NCBI GenBank assembly: GCA_001939145.1
Contig: LSRX01000061.1
Coordinates: 380,403-444,402, forward strand
From: Symbiodinium microadriaticum
Taxonomy: Eukaryota > Sar > Dinophyceae > Suessiales > Symbiodiniaceae
Reading direction: 5' to 3'
Length of the DNA stretch: 64,000 bases
Part shown: positions 8,771 to 22,530 of the stretch, in pieces
Layout: the number at the start of each line of letters is the position of its first letter
Numbering within the stretch: position 1 is the stretch's first letter
The notes under the pieces: model-generated
Seen by the model: only the letters and a program-made list of their open reading frames with translations
Told to the model about the DNA's origin: nothing
The model's database searches: none
Translations under genes and position numbers: made by a program

Positions 8771-10842
8771 CGATGGGTGGAATACTCACAAGAGCAATCT
8801 TTGTCAACATCATCATGGCAATAGTTAAATCGCCATTGTCCTAGAAGCACTCTTGACAACAGTATAGAGTAAGCCAGTTTAATCTTCGGAATACTGTTGC
8901 CAAGCAACAACACACTAAGACGGGATGGCGCAGAGAGTGAATGCCGTGATCCTACGAAAAGACGCTGGAGGGGTTGAGCAGTCAGGCACCCGTAGTTGCA
9001 GACCAAATCGAGTATCAGGTTCTAGAAATAGCATGCCCGAGTTTCTATATTGCACAGGTTGGGCTGCTCGTGGGTTATGAGGGCATGGAGTGTTCAACGG
9101 GTTTCCACTGTAGGAAGCAACTCGTAAACGTTCTATCTACATTCATAACACCAGCATCATTGCCGTTACTCCTGCGACCAGGAACTCTGGTGTCTGCTAG
9201 TACGTACATATTACTACGACAGTGACAACTGCGAGGTCTAAATAATTACTATTGCTATGCTTGCCGGCAGACTCTTCTCGAGAGACTCTAGCCCTTGCGT
9301 GTGCCTGGCACATGAGTTTTCTTCTGCACGCAGGATCCGGAGTTATGGGAGATGCTGGTAACTTGGCTGCTGCCGAGAAGTAGGAATTTTGACGAGACGA
9401 AGGCATGTGGTGTGATTTCTGGAGTTGCTTGGCTACAGCGGGACTTAGAAGCGGCTTATATTTATCACCAGGAGTCTGCCTCCGAACGGTCGACATAGTC
9501 AGCGCTTCAGATAGAGAATGCCATTTGTCTTGGGGCTGTGGCGCAGACTCTGAAACCGAGCAGCTCGACACGGTAACGGCTTTCTAGTTTGTCGAGCCCA
9601 CGACCCCCTTGAAGACAAAACGTGAGGAAGACCGTAGTTCGCCACAACGGCAAGACTGTATATTGTATGAGCACATATGCAGAACGTAGCCTACGTCTTG
9701 CGGTAATCACTGCGCCGTAGTGTCAATCAGCCGCAGCAAGCCAAGGTGAGCTTCGTGCTGCAGCCCCAGCAGTCTCACCTACTCGTTCCTCTGCTGGACG
9801 GTCCAAAACTTCCCGAGCACTCAGCCATTGCCCTTTGGATCCCTTGAAACTTTAAAATTCTCGAAGCTTTGATGGGTTAAGAGACCTCCGACCACTTTGA
9901 GCCATGGAGAAGGCTTGCTCAACCAAAAAGATATCCGAAACATGCAGACTGATATGTACCACATCCCCATGTCGACCCTCTAACCTGTAGCTTTCGCAGA
10001 ATCGGAAGAGTCTCGTGTGCCCTTCTTCGGCTAGGTGGGAGGTCCGAGCCAACGTCCTCAACGCGCCGCAAGCCCTTCTCAAGAATACCCAGCGGTGCGC
10101 AAGCGCTGTAGCCAAAACTCAAACTACTCCGCATACCTAACGTCTTTATAGGGGGCTTTGCTTCGCCAAAGCTGGACGCAAGTTGGCAAACTTGCTGAAG
10201 CATTAATGCGAGACTACAAAGCCAAATTGACAAATGAATCTGAAAGCCGAAAAGCATCCCCGTTGTAGTCGGAACTTATGTGTTGCAACGTGTGGGTCCA
10301 CACTGGGCCCGATCAGGTTTATTGCCACAGCAAGGCCTGGCTCGCAATCCCAAATCCAGATGCAACTTTAATCTTGTTCGTGGATGGGTCAGCACGGCAT
10401 CAATGCCTCGGGCAAACAAAGCCAGCACGCACAAAGCAAAGTATGTTTACATCATTGTCTGAGGACTAAGAAGCATTAGAGGCAGGAATACTTTCTTGCA
10501 CACTGAAACAAAAGTGCTTCAATGTGCGTTTCGGATGGACAGACTCTGGGACTCATGTGTTTGTGTCTATCAGTTACTTGGTGTACGCGGTACACACTTA
10601 TGTAGGCAGTGCCTCATCTCGGTGCGTTTTGCACGGGCAGTGCCCCCAACTACGGGCATTCCACACGAGCAGACGGCACCCAAATGTTACACGTTCACAC
10701 CACGAAGCTACATAGAAGGAGGAGAACAGGAGAAAATGTAGGAGAGGCAGAGAGAGAGGCCCTACAAGACCCTAAACCCTAAACCCTCAGCCCTATAAAC
10801 CCTAAGCCCTACAAGACCCTAAACTCAGAAAGAGCGCCGCAG
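8771..10842. other. No recognisable gene
   Basis: Sequence of moderate GC with only short, overlapping open frames on both strands. Nothing resembles a protein family. Telomere-like CCCTAAA text begins near 10770. Confidence 0.5.
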
Positions 10843-10934
10843 GACCAACTCGACGCCTTGGAGGCGCGGCATCTGGCAGCTTTGGGCACCGAGTCGCAGA
10901 AGCCGCAGCTTGGAGATCCAACCCAGGGGCCGAG
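10843..10934 (+). CDS. Isolated exon-like segment
   Basis: It has an AG|G acceptor and a GT donor (AG|GTCC). It reads DQLDALEARHLAALGTESQK then PQLGDPTQGP: a helical start followed by a Pro/Gly-rich tail. The product is not recognised. Confidence 0.3.
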
Positions 10935-12186
10935 GTCCAAGTTTTCTCTTTTGCTTTTAATTAAGAACAGTTCTTAATGAAAAACAGACTCTGTTTTTAC
11001 TTCATCACAGCGGTCATCGTGAAAAAAGAGCCAGAAGCTATTTCATTTGGGATTTGGAGATTCGCTGATTTGGGCTGCGCTTAGTGGATCGTTGGTGGCT
11101 GTGGTGTTGCGATGTTTCACTCAGGGCCAAGGGTAGTTTTGGATATGTTTCTCTAGTCAGGATACTGCGCTGCGCTTTGATGGGAATTGCCATCTACATA
11201 CTTGTGCCCGCTTTTGCTTGTCGAAGCTTGATGCGAGCGCTGGCAGTAATTTGTTTGGGGGGGGGGGGAATCGTGAGGACTTCAAACATCTACGGGCCCT
11301 GAAGTGCTCTGAACGCCTTGCTGCCTTCCTTGTGGATTAGGGTTTTGTGAGTGCCAGCTATCTGTTTGATATCATTCTTCGACATCCACAGAATGTTCGC
11401 CTCACGATGATTATGCACATAGTGGCTATGATTCGGCTATGATCATTGAATCATTGCTGTTAAAGTCGAGGGTCGATGTCATTCGACAGCTGAGGCGCCC
11501 TCCTCCCATGGCGACACCTTCCCATGTGCAGGGCCTGATTCGGATACGTCTTGCGGTCAGGGTCGGCTCATGGTTTAGGGCTTAGAGTCTTTGGTGTTGG
11601 GTTTGCGGTTTAAGGCTTGGTGTTGGAGTTCGGGTTTTCTCTGGGAGTTGGGCGACAGAGACGGTTGATTCAGGGCCTTTAGTCGGGCTAGGGCTCAGTC
11701 GGGCTTCTGGAGAGTTTCGGAACGGTACTCCAGCCCACAGTTTCAATGTTCCCTTGCAGGGTAGCAGCCGGGCACTTTGAGCGCTTGGTTCTCGATCTTC
11801 GGCTTCGCTTCCCAGCTGTCTGTCCTCACGTGTAGATAGTTCAGTGATTCAGGGTTGAGCTTTTGTTGGATCTCGAAGATCGGGCCCCAAGCATCCCGGA
11901 AGCTCTGCACTCTGGATCTTTCGGGGCGCCAGCTCGAATCCTCGCACGCTACTACGGCGTGGGTTTCGGGTTGTTTTATGCAGACTTTGCGATCGTCCTA
12001 CTCTGATCCAGACACCCTTCAGGCCCTATCCCTAAACCCCAAACCCCCCCCCCAAAAAAAAAAAGGACAAATAATAATAATAATAATAATAATGTAATAA
12101 TAATAATAATGATATTACAATAATAATAATACTAATAGTAATAAAATAATAAGATAAAAAATCAAGCCCTAAGCCGACTTTCCCAG
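10935..12186. other. Non-coding stretch with telomere-like and A/T-triplet repeats
   Basis: TTAGGG-derived words occur around 11570-11710. A poly-A run at 12050-12065 and an (ATA)n-rich tract at 12070-12155 lie just upstream of the exon-like segment at 12187. No gene is seen. Confidence 0.5.
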
Positions 12187-12270
12187 GTGCTGAGGCTGCT
12201 TCCAGGGGAGACGCCCTTGGCACGCATTGCCAGCTCGGTGCAGCGAGCTTCTGGGACCTTCAACCCTCTC
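12187..12270 (+). CDS. Isolated exon-like segment
   Basis: A pyrimidine-rich tract and CAG|G acceptor precede a natural frame, VLRLLPGETPLARIASSVQR then ASGTFNPL. The right edge is not fixed. The product is not recognised. Confidence 0.35.
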
Positions 12271-13078
12271 GGGCCTTCGGTCTGGGCTTGTGGGTTGGTT
12301 TTAAGGGTGGGGAGGGGGGTTCCGATCGTTTGTAGAAATTGGTGGGGTTTGCTGTGGTTTCCAATGTTGGTTTTAAGTTTCAGCCTGTGCTGTTTGCGGG
12401 CTTTTGTTGTTGTTCTCGGAGGAGGAGCTGGGTCTAGAGGATCGTTTTATCAACTCTGCTGTGAGTGACTCCTGGGCCCTAAACCTTCCCCAAACCCCAG
12501 AATCATACACACCCATAAGCCGACAAATGAAGGAGCATAGAACGACCGAGGCTGGCCTTTCAGCAGCCCGTAGGGTTTCCCTTGCAGTTCCTGTACTGGC
12601 CCTAGTAGCGTTCCCCTTGCCTCGGCGGCGTCCAAATGCATACTCGAAGTCACCTGGAGCACTTTCCCTAGGTGAAAGTTCTAGATTAGCACAGAAGTGT
12701 TGCCATAAACGAGGTAGCAAACCCTACAACTGGGGCATGCGGGAGCAGCTTGTGCAAGTCCCCTGTCGCACCTAGGTTCTTGATTCGTTGCGCCTCTCAT
12801 CGGAGCTGCATGCCACGCGGCTGCAGCCAGAGCAACTCTATGGTATCTAAACCCCCCTCAAATCCCAACAACTTGTGATGGACCAAGGCACTGAACCTGA
12901 AGCCGGAAGGACTTTCCTGCATGTAAAGCCGTCCAGAAGACTTCATAGTTGAGCAGGGCAGCCTGCAGCAGCTAGACGTAGTGGTAGGCATGGTCGATTA
13001 CAGTCTAGATTTTTCTGAGCTACGGGAGATGTCACCATAAACCTTTACTGTGGAATTAGTATGCCATACCACAAGCAG

Positions 13079-13123
13079 ACGTTGGCCCAGGCCACCTGCT
13101 TCCAACTGTCTTCGGAAGAAATG
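13079..13123 (+). CDS. Short exon-like segment with strong GT donor
   Basis: The segment reads TLAQATCFQLSSEEM and ends at GTGAGTGTG, a near-consensus 5' splice site. It is too short to assign. Confidence 0.25.
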
Positions 13124-15054
13124 GTGAGTGTGAAGAAGGCCTTGCAGAGAATGCCCGCGTTTCAGTGTTAAGGTTTAGGGTTCACGCTTGCGATGACTGT
13201 TCTCATCACACTATGATCCAAGTTGGGGCTAGCGGCTAGCGCAAGGCTTCTTATGTTGCTCATCGTTCGCCTCTTTCTTAGTTCTTCTGGCGCTTATCGA
13301 GGAGTTGACCGCTGCTTCTATTGCTCTTCTTCGTCATCTGCCGTTGATTACTTCATTTCATCATTGACCGCCTCCGGAGTTTAGGCCTCATGCGGTCCAA
13401 ATTCGCCCGTAGCCAGTGTCGGTTGCGCCGACTATTCTTCTAATGACCATGCGGGTGTGATTGTTGAGAAAGAGCGCCGCAACATGACGAATAACTTCGA
13501 TCCAGAAGCGAATCGCAGTCTGAGTGAGGCGGTTTAGTGATAGAGGCAGTGGTGCTTTGGGAATGGGTCCTTTGTCTTCGCACGAGTTCGGTTCCCTGAC
13601 ACCTCTAGTCAATGACAGGCAGGGTGTGGAACTCATGACAAAGCCGAAACAAGTCGGCAGTCAGCCGGCCTCTTCGTCGGCTTGGGACCGGTTGGGATGT
13701 GAGGGGTTCGATGTCCTCAAACTCTCAAAGTCCCCAGGGGTTCGTAAACCCGAAAAACCCAAAACCCTTCAACGCGGGCTCGTCCTTGCGAAGTATATAG
13801 GGCTAAAGCCCCCAAGACCCTAAACGCAAAGATCAAAGCCTCAGCTTCGAGCCCTGACCTCCGCTTCCTAAGGTTGCAAAGGTAGTGCTTACAAGGTTGA
13901 AGTTTTAGAATCTCTAGTAGGTTTCAACACTAATCTAGTTTATAAAGTTTAGGACCTAGGATTGGATATCTATCGCCCTGCTTAAAAAAGCTACTTAGGT
14001 GTCAGACCCCTCCTCACATCTCGCTGCCTCAGCACTGCATGACGGCCTACCGCCGCGGACGGGGCTTCTCGGTTAGCGCCCGCGGTCAGCCAGGCCGCCG
14101 GATGGAACCCAATCGGGTTTCAGGATTTTAGCTTGTGGAATGCGCAGTGGATTACTTGCAGTCCTCGTCACCAGTATCACCAACACCACTGAACACCCGA
14201 ATTCTTATGGTCATCGCGCATCTTGCCGACTATAAACAAGCACGGCAGTGCAATAAGTTTCCTTCTCCATGATCAAAAAAACCTTGCGAAAAAAGGCTTC
14301 TATTGCGACAAGGCTCCGATGAACGGGGATTGCATGTACGCATGTATTGCCAGCCCTGCACTGTATGACTGTACCAGGTGCCTTACTGGTAGCTTGCGTG
14401 CAGTGTCAAGACATTAGACATCAGATCTCCGATGTCGCCTCGAGGGCCCCCACGAGCTTTTCGGCTAAAGTGGGACCTTCCTCTGTCCCAACAATGCAAT
14501 CAACGCTGTGATGCAAGGTCGGAAGGGGTAGGGATCGGTAGTTTTAACGGTTTGTTGAGATTCAGCGGAAGGAACCAACTCTGCAAGACACAGCCCCCGG
14601 ATTGTGTGTCTGAGTACATCTTCTAGATTGATCCCTGACAGCCCCGACATCCAAGAACACAGCTCCATGCATATCCTCAAAGTAGAAGCCCGAGACTTTG
14701 CTCTAGACTCTAGCTGCTAACACAAACCTCCTTGAATCAAATCCTCAAAGCCCAAGTCCGAGATACCTCTACTGTAGCTGCTAAGCGGCAAAGCCTAATA
14801 TCAGGCGGCTACGGCAGCCTCAAGGGCATCCGCTCGGGCCTCAAGACGCAAGGGCTGGCTCCTTTTCGAGCGAGGATCGGGGCCTTATCTGGAATGATTG
14901 TTTGCGATCTTCTCAGATGGTAGTCGATCTAAAGCTCCTGGTGCTGTAATTTATATGAAAGGCCAACCCCATAGCCTAAACATGCCTTCGTGAAAGTTGC
15001 GATGGTGCAGCGAAAGACAAGCTTGTTTTTGCGACAGTTATGTTTGTAGCATCT

Positions 15055-15500
15055 TACTAATACTATTGCTATCTCACTATTACCATTACTACTACCATTG
15101 CTCTTACTCATTACTATGGCATTACTATTACCATTACTATTGCTGCTACCACTGTTACTAGTACCATTATCTTTACAATTACAATCCTATTACTCTTACT
15201 CTTATTAATACCATTGCCAGTAGTATTACTGCTACCATTTCTGTTGTTCTCATTGTTACGGCGACGATGATTTCTATTACTGGACTATTGCTGCTGCTGC
15301 TGCTGCTGCTGCTGCGACTACTGCTACGACTACTACTTCCGCTGCTGCTGCTGCTTCAGTTTCACTGGTACTAGCACTACTAGTATGAGCACTACTATTA
15401 CTACTACTATACTGCCACCGCGATCCACCACGGCTACGGCTATGGCTACTCACCAGCCCTACCACCACCACTGCTGGTACTTCTGCTTTTTCTTCTGGCA
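15055..15500. repeat. Mixed ATT/ACC/GCT triplet repeat
   Basis: Interrupted trinucleotides run from ATTACT units to (CTG)n near 15290-15315 and then to mixed triplets. Confidence 0.85.
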
Positions 15501-16169
15501 CCCCAAATTAGGTTCCTGTACCCGGTTTAGCGCGCAAGATCCGCGGAAGTGGCGTTAAAGTCGACGTAGCCAGATCTAGGCCAATGGACATCGTAGGGTT
15601 CCTTTAAGGGTTCCGTTTAAGGCTTTAAGGTTTCTTTTCCAAGGCTCCTGTAAGAATTCCTGAGGGTTTCTCCAAGGAAAACGAGACTTCGTCCCAAATC
15701 CGACCTTTAAGACGGCCTTGAGCAACTCTTTCGATCTATGATGGCTTTCATTGCAGCCCTGAAGCCCGTAGGAAAGGCTCCCAACAGGTCTGAATCAGCT
15801 ATGCTATGCCATCGAGAAACTTTGAGGAAGTTTATCAAGAATCTAACATGTATGACGGCTTCGTGAAAATTCCAACCCTTAAGACGGTCTTAACCAGCCT
15901 GGTCTAACTGCACGCAGCCCTGAAACGCTTAGGAAGCCTCCCGAAAGATCTTCATTATAATGCCCGTGAAAAGCTTGCCATAGAGAAGCTTGTAGGAAGC
16001 TTTTCACTTCATTTGGGGCTGGTAACTATTGCACAATTATGGCTTAAGACTTGCAAAGGTATGTAATGGGATATAAATATGCCTCCGCGAAAGTTCCGCG
16101 TTGGTGTTGCGAAAGACAAGCTTTCGTTCGCGAAGAAGGTCATTGAAGGAATTTAAAGCAGCAGCCACA

Positions 16170-16225
16170 TACATACATACATACATACATACATACATAC
16201 ATACGTACGTACATACATACATACG
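16170..16225. repeat. (CATA)n microsatellite
   Basis: Tetranucleotide CATA/CATAC units, partly degenerated to CGTAC. Confidence 0.9.
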
Positions 16226-17889
16226 TCCGCACATACACAGACACATAGACACATGTATACACCGCCTTGTTCTCATTCGCAAGAGTCCGATGAGGATTTT
16301 ATGGTGTTACTTGTATGAAGAGCTGTTGGATGTCGCTGGGAGGGGCGTTGCAAGTGGACCAACATTTGTTGCAATGTCGCTGTTTGTTGTTACTGGCTAG
16401 CTTTCCTACTTCTGATGCCGTTGGCGCTGTTCGTTGTTTTTGCTGTTGTCTAGTGCTGCCGATGTCGTCTCTTGCACAGGTCCAAGGCCCAATTACATAA
16501 CATGTAACAATGACAGATGGCCACGACCACGACTCGTTGGACTCACGACCAGCCCATCGGGTTTCTGCTACAACCCGTCGTGGACCCTTGCCCTGGACAC
16601 TGAAGGCTATTCCACATAGCCTAAACTTGAAAAGTCTGGACTACCTTCAACATTAGCTGAGCGGACGAAAAAAGTTGCTTAGCACGATTACCAGCAAACC
16701 CGAGCTCGGTCGGCTGTGCAACCCAGGGCCTAAACCCTAAACCCTCACACTCCTACAAAACCCTGGCCCTAAATACCCTAAAACCCCTAATCCCCCAAAC
16801 CTTTTTTTGTTGAGACGCTGCTGCAAGGCATCGCCCAGGACGCCGGGACGGCGACTTGAGGTTTCTCTTTCGGAGAATGATGTGGATATAGTGTGATGTT
16901 GAATGATACTGGATCGTACTGTATTATTGGGCTAACTTATGTTTTGCTTTCATTACTTTATCACAGAAGATGATACAGGATTCATGGGATATTGCATTTA
17001 CCGTCATGTATGGCATTGTGTTTTTATCATTTCACAAAATATGCCTGTACTAAGTAGAAGCATGGGGCATATTGTCACATTACAATATAACACATGGTGT
17101 TGCTTTACATTGTGTTGTGTTCTGTTGTACCATGTTATGTCACTGCTAACACCCTGTCAAGCCTAGGTGTTGGGCTAAGGGTTCAGGGTTGCTAACTCCT
17201 GAAGCTTCGGAGTTTAGTGTCTAGGTCTAGGCTTTCAGATTTAGGGCTTCTGGTCTAGAGCAACTGGTTGGGCATTTCAGGAGTGGGGCTCCAGGAAGGG
17301 AAAGTTTGAGCACGGAGCAACCTCCATCACGATTATCGTCCTGCTGTCGTAAAAGACCTTCTTCGGCAACGCCCTGAGGGGGATTTGCATGTTTGTTTGG
17401 GGTGACTGAAGGATCTTCACTAGCTTGGTGGCTCGACCACCTCATTTGTCCATCTTGGGTCCAGAACCTTTGAGCCCTATTTTCCCGCACGAGGGTTATC
17501 AGAGCAGCGCGGAACTTTGGGCTTGGTACGAAGAATCTTCGGATTCTGGGGACCACCAAGGGTTCAGGTGTGGAGAGGGTCGATACGAAATCAGGGCTTC
17601 CATGTGCAGAGGTTCTTCTATCAAAGTCTACATGTCCTTTGTGAATGTGTGTATGTATATATATATATATATATGTGCACAGAGGGCTTGAAAGAAACCT
17701 CATGTCTGCTATCGTTTTCACTTGGCTTCTTTTCCCGTCCGGTCCGGAGCACTTGGCTTCCTGACCGGCAGGGGCTTCGGTTCATCTCAGATGCACAGTG
17801 AGAGATCCCCACGCTTGGCGTGAAAAGCGGTGCAAGGTGGGCTTTCTGGCTTGGTCGTAACGGGAGGTTCTTGAGAGCTCTGTTTTATG

Positions 17890-18011
17890 CGGAGGCATAT
17901 GCATAGACACATACAGACGCATGCTCGTACACATGCACAGAAACCTGCAAGGACACATCCATCCGTCCATGCATCCCTCCTTCCATCCATCCAGCCATTC
18001 ATCCCTGTGTG

Positions 18012-18045
<34 letters not shown>

Positions 18046-18330
18046 TACACACATATACTTATACTTACACACACACACACACGCGCGACATACATGCACC
18101 TGCACAGAAACTTGCGCATGCATGCAGAAACACGTCCATCCTTTCACCCACACACATATACGTGTGCATACACATATAGAAATACTTATACGCGCACTTG
18201 GGCGTAGGTACATATCCAAGCACACAATATGCACATTCATATGGCATGCATGTGCGTGTGCATACAGGTTTGCATGGGCATGCACATGTACACTTTGTAA
18301 GTATATGCAGATCTACATGTATGCATGTCT
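17890..18330. repeat. CACA/GATA/CATG-rich microsatellite tract
   Basis: A (TAGA)n block at 18013-18045 and a (CA)n block at 18066-18082 lie in degenerate CATACA/CATGCA text. Cysteine-rich frames here are repeat translations. Confidence 0.85.
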
Positions 18331-21300
18331 ACATCTGTCCGTATAATTGCCCGGAAATACTCTGCGGATCCGTACTACATCGTTCCTTTTCCAACGTGCG
18401 AGCCTCCAAGCGCACACCCGGGGTTCCATTTATGGCTACGCTTCGGGCTGTGGGGTTGGATTATCGACCCAACAGCAGGAGAGCAAGCACCAACCTTCCC
18501 CAGAAAGGAAGTAACGAAGTCCCTATGAAGCCATCACCAGTCCCGTTCTTGTTGCATTTGGTTTCATCGAAGTGAATCGCGATGCTGTTGATCTGCCGGT
18601 TGGAGCTGGAGCGAAGCTGACACGGGTAGTGGGGACAAGCATGCTGATGATTAGTTCTGCTGGTTTTTAAGCTGTTCTTAATATTAATATGTGTTGTTTG
18701 CACTCGGCATTTCTGAGGCAGACGAGCTTCGTGTGGCCCTGAAGTGGCAGGGCTTCGCTGTGGATGCTGGGGCGGATGCCTCAAAGGGCTTTGCGCGTCA
18801 GAATTCTGACTAAGTAGAACATGAGCTTAAGCCTTAAGAGGTGCAATACGCGGTTCAGAGGTTCTTAAGTTTGGAAAATTGGGTGAGTCTTCCTCACCTG
18901 TATAGCGAAATTGGCGGACGATAAATGTTGGTAGGACATTACCCTTAACATGCGGCAACTTGTTGCTCCATGAGAACTAACCGGACAGGTGAACAACACC
19001 CAGATCACTGCAGCCTGTGCAAAGTCAGCATGCCATCCAGATCTTCTCTATCCTTCTCATGCCGATCATCGCATAGTCTCGATGGTACAGTCACGGCATG
19101 GCAAAACATAAGGGTTGTTTAGGGCTTTAGTCGCCGTCCGATTTAAAGAATCACGCGGCTTCACGCACTGCCTTGCAGCACTTCGGTCGAGTCGGCATAC
19201 AAAGAAGGTCTAACAGTTGGTCTCGGCCCTCTGATGCTCATGTTTTTATAGATAGATGTGTGCACAAACATACACGACATTGCAAGCATTTGCTCGGTAC
19301 ATCTGCAACAAAGTGGGAATTGCGCTAGGAAAGAGCTGTGGGGTGCTGAAGGGGCGAGAACTTGAACAAAAGAGGAGTGCTGTTCCACATGGGGTTGTAG
19401 CTTGTTGATGAGGCAGTAAGAGATGGCGGCACGCAGTTCCCTACTGATGGTTCTAGGTTGTTCATGATGAGTGCGAACGAAGTCTGGGAAGATGTTGTTT
19501 GCTATGCGTCTTTGTTCGAGCAACGATGAACCGTGATGAACCATCCTCCTTCCACCTGAGGTTGTCGACTCCTTGGCACAGGAGGTTGCCGATGGCAAAG
19601 GTTTGAACCAGCTCTACTCTCAGAGGTTTCAACTCGCGCTTAAACCTCGAGAAAGGTGGGCTTCATCAGAACCCTTAGACGAACCCCGAAGCCTACCCTG
19701 GTCACTAAGCTCCAGACCTGGGCGAAGCGGGCCGAAAAACGTCAAAGAGATGGGAGTCCGTTTGTGAGGTCAAAGGAAAGCACTTAGGCTAGTTGTTCTT
19801 AGGGTGATCTGGGCTTCTGGAGGGCATGTGAAGCCCTACAGTAGAGAACTGAGCACAATGGCAGAACAGTCATTGCAAAGCAGATGTCTTGAGGCCCAAG
19901 CCCTTAAACCCTACCCTGTCTTCGGTATGTGCCTGCTAATAACGAACATGAAGAGGTACCATGCTGATCCCTCGGTGATGGTGTGCACCCATCCTTACTG
20001 AGTGGTTCGCATGATGATGTTGGAGCATCAAGCTTTCCCCGAATCTCCAGGTGAGTCCTCTGAAGGTGAGTCCGTCGTATAGCTTGCTCATGCTACACTA
20101 TGTCATGAAGGCCAACGAAATCTCTCTTGAAGTGAATGTCCCTAGTGAAATCTAGTTCCTGCAGGAAAGCTCAGCGAAGGAGGATTTGATACAGAGTTGG
20201 GATGAAGTGCAGGAGTTGTAGTGGAAGCGTCATGAAAGACTGCCAGAAGCTGCATGTCGACTTTTCTCTCCACTGTAGCCTGCAATGCGGGCTTCGTCCT
20301 GGTCCTAGCTAGGTGTAGGTGGAAGGCAACAAAAAAAGCCCTACCTTGAGATGGAACCCTTCGCGTTTGCTGAGGCGCGAGTTTCTGATCTTCATGCGGA
20401 AATACCGAGACCAGGAGGTTGCGACCGGAGTTCTAGGGGCTGGCGTCATTGAATAATTGCCCATGCTATGTTTACGGGTCCTTCATACGAATATAGTCAA
20501 TAGCGATCCCAATTCTACTCATTCAGGTGGCAAAATATTCAGGGCACGGAAGTGCATCTCGAGCCGGGGTTTCCGGGGCTTCGGTGTAGGACTGCAGGAT
20601 CTAGCTTGCATGCGGTGACGGTTGCTCGTAAACTGAACTGGGGAGGACATGAGTTTTCGGAACTCCATTCAGCCAGCGCCGTCTGGACAGAATGCCGGGA
20701 CTGTGGAGAATCTAGAATCTAGAAAAAATGGAAACACCAGATGCACAGTGTGTAGTTAAGCTGGGCCGAACATGCGACCTTCCGCTCCTCCAGCACTGAC
20801 ATCCCATAGTCCTTCAGGCCGTTGCGTACATCAGCACATGTTGCCAGCACATGCCTCGGAATCACAGAATCTTCAGATATCCTGCGCTGTATCCTCGCAA
20901 CAGTCATGGGCTCGATTCTTTTTGCAATCCCAAAGGGATTGGCCCAGTTTTCGAGTTCCGGTGTCCGTGGCAGTACCGGTATGGTATTCTACCATAGACC
21001 TGTAGAGGTGCAGGGTTTAGGTTCCAGGGTTTTATGTGAAGCCGTCGTGAATGGATCCGAAACTTGAAGACTTTCCGCGGGCACGATCTTCCAGCCATGA
21101 GGCCGCGAGCAGGCAGCAGGGTGCTTCGGGCTGTTTGCTCTTTGGGTTTTCTGGTGAGTTGGGGGTAATCGGGAGGGGTGCGCAGTCTTGGGGTTCCGTT
21201 TGCTGGGCAGGGTGCAGATACCGTAGCTTGTAGATTTGATGCGCGGGCATTTGCAAGTAGAGTCGAGCTCTTGCAGTTGGGGAACGGCAGTGGGGCTGTA

Positions 21301-22350
21301 ATCAAATCCGGTTGAACTTCGCTTTCTGGGCATGGCCCTGCGTGTGCAATCTGATTGCATTCTTGGACATATCACGGGTATGTACTACTGTGACAAGTGT
21401 GTGAACAAGTGAAACAACAAATATACATGCAGAGTGTGTGCATATATATATATATATGCTGAGACATACATACGCTCTAGTTGGTGAAGAGCCCTTTGTT
21501 TCACGTCTGTCGGCATGCAGCGGTGTGGACTGTTTTCACTGCCGTGTTGTCGGGATGTCGCGTGTCTGAATTGTCACCTGCCATGTAGTTTCGAGTGATC
21601 TCGTGCTGCCATGTGGGAGCCCAAAAACAAAAAACATATATATATATATATACATATTATTTATTTATATTTATATTTATATTTATATTTAATCATGCAC
21701 ACACACACACACACGCCTGCGTGTTGTGTGTGTACATTGGTTTCTGTTTCCGTCTTTGCAACAGATATCCACCGTGATTTTTTATACAGGCTCGAGAGGA
21801 TGGCAGATTGTGTTGTTTTCGGTGTTTGGCGTCCCTCAACTGATATACCGTAGCGATCTGAATAACCATGTACTGCAGCACTACATTTCCCTATGTTTCC
21901 ATGTAATGCTTCTGTAATTTTGTATAGTATAAAGCCCCCAGTAAATTCGTACCCGCATGCAGTGTCTCTGCCTCCCCCTCTCTCTCCACTCTCCTTATCT
22001 CTCACCCACTCTCTCGATTCACGCATCAGAATGCACTTGTAGGTGCGCGTGAGAGAGGAAAGTTGTGAAAGCTGCAAGACAGATAGACAACCAATGCAGA
22101 AACAAGCATGTTTATGGGAGGCTTCTCTCGATCCAACCTCTGTTCCCTTCTCCGGTCAAGTCTCTGACAGAGGCGAGAATCGGAAGTTTTCCGGGAAAGT
22201 GGTGCATGTCAGCCCTGACGGCCTGTGGGCTGCAGCCAGGATCACTTTTTATGGGATTTCGGGAAGTTCCTCCAACGTCCAGCATCTTCTTGGGTCCTCG
22301 CCTGTTTTGGGTATTCAGCTCAATGGCCTCGGCGTGTGTGGGCAGCCAAG

Positions 22351-22530
22351 GTCGGTACGGCTACATTCAGGTCAAGGACCACAGACGGACAAATGATGAT
22401 GTTCATTTCCGGATGGACGTGGTGAGGGACTCTGGCGGCTTGAGCCTGGCCTTCGGCGATCGTGTGGAGTTTTGGATTCAGCCGCAAGGCGAAGGCTGGC
22501 GACCTACAGCAGCAGCCGCGCCCTGGCTGG
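22351..22530 (+). CDS. Exon with a cold-shock-like nucleic-acid-binding domain
   Basis: An AG|G acceptor precedes a frame reading GRYGYIQVKD, then DDVHFRMDVVRD, then LAFGDRVEFWIQPQGEGW and RPTA. The order G-[FY]-G-[FY]-I, then a D-V-x-F strand, then G-D-x-V-x-F and a final A is that of a cold-shock (OB-fold) domain, which binds single-stranded RNA or DNA. The spacing between the first two strands is longer than in bacterial cold-shock proteins. The frame stays open upstream to 22065, but that part is not convincing. Other exons of the gene were not found; the segment at 24144 is a candidate partner on the same strand. Confidence 0.45.

Larger units (their letters stand above)
13124..22350. 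other. Nine kilobases dominated by repeats, no gene recognised
   Basis: Contents: telomere-like text (13720-13830, 16725-16800), a triplet tract at 15055-15500, (CATA)n at 16170-16225, an AT-rich patch at 16880-17160, (TA)n at 17655-17672, a GATA/CACA-rich tract at 17890-18330 and (TA)n/(TTTATA)n/(CA)n at 21635-21715. Several frames near 20900-21375 are open on both strands at once, which points to non-coding, stop-poor sequence. A short segment at 14295-14400 contains NGDCMYACIA, weakly like an OTU-protease cysteine box, but it is unsupported. Confidence 0.5.

Noticed and set aside
14223..14417. Possible OTU cysteine-protease box (NGDCMYACIA)
   Set aside because: It lacks the usual DGNC order, shows no histidine motif downstream and has no good splice context.
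20904..21375. Overlapping open frames on both strands
   Set aside because: Being open in many frames at once indicates stop-poor non-coding DNA rather than a gene.
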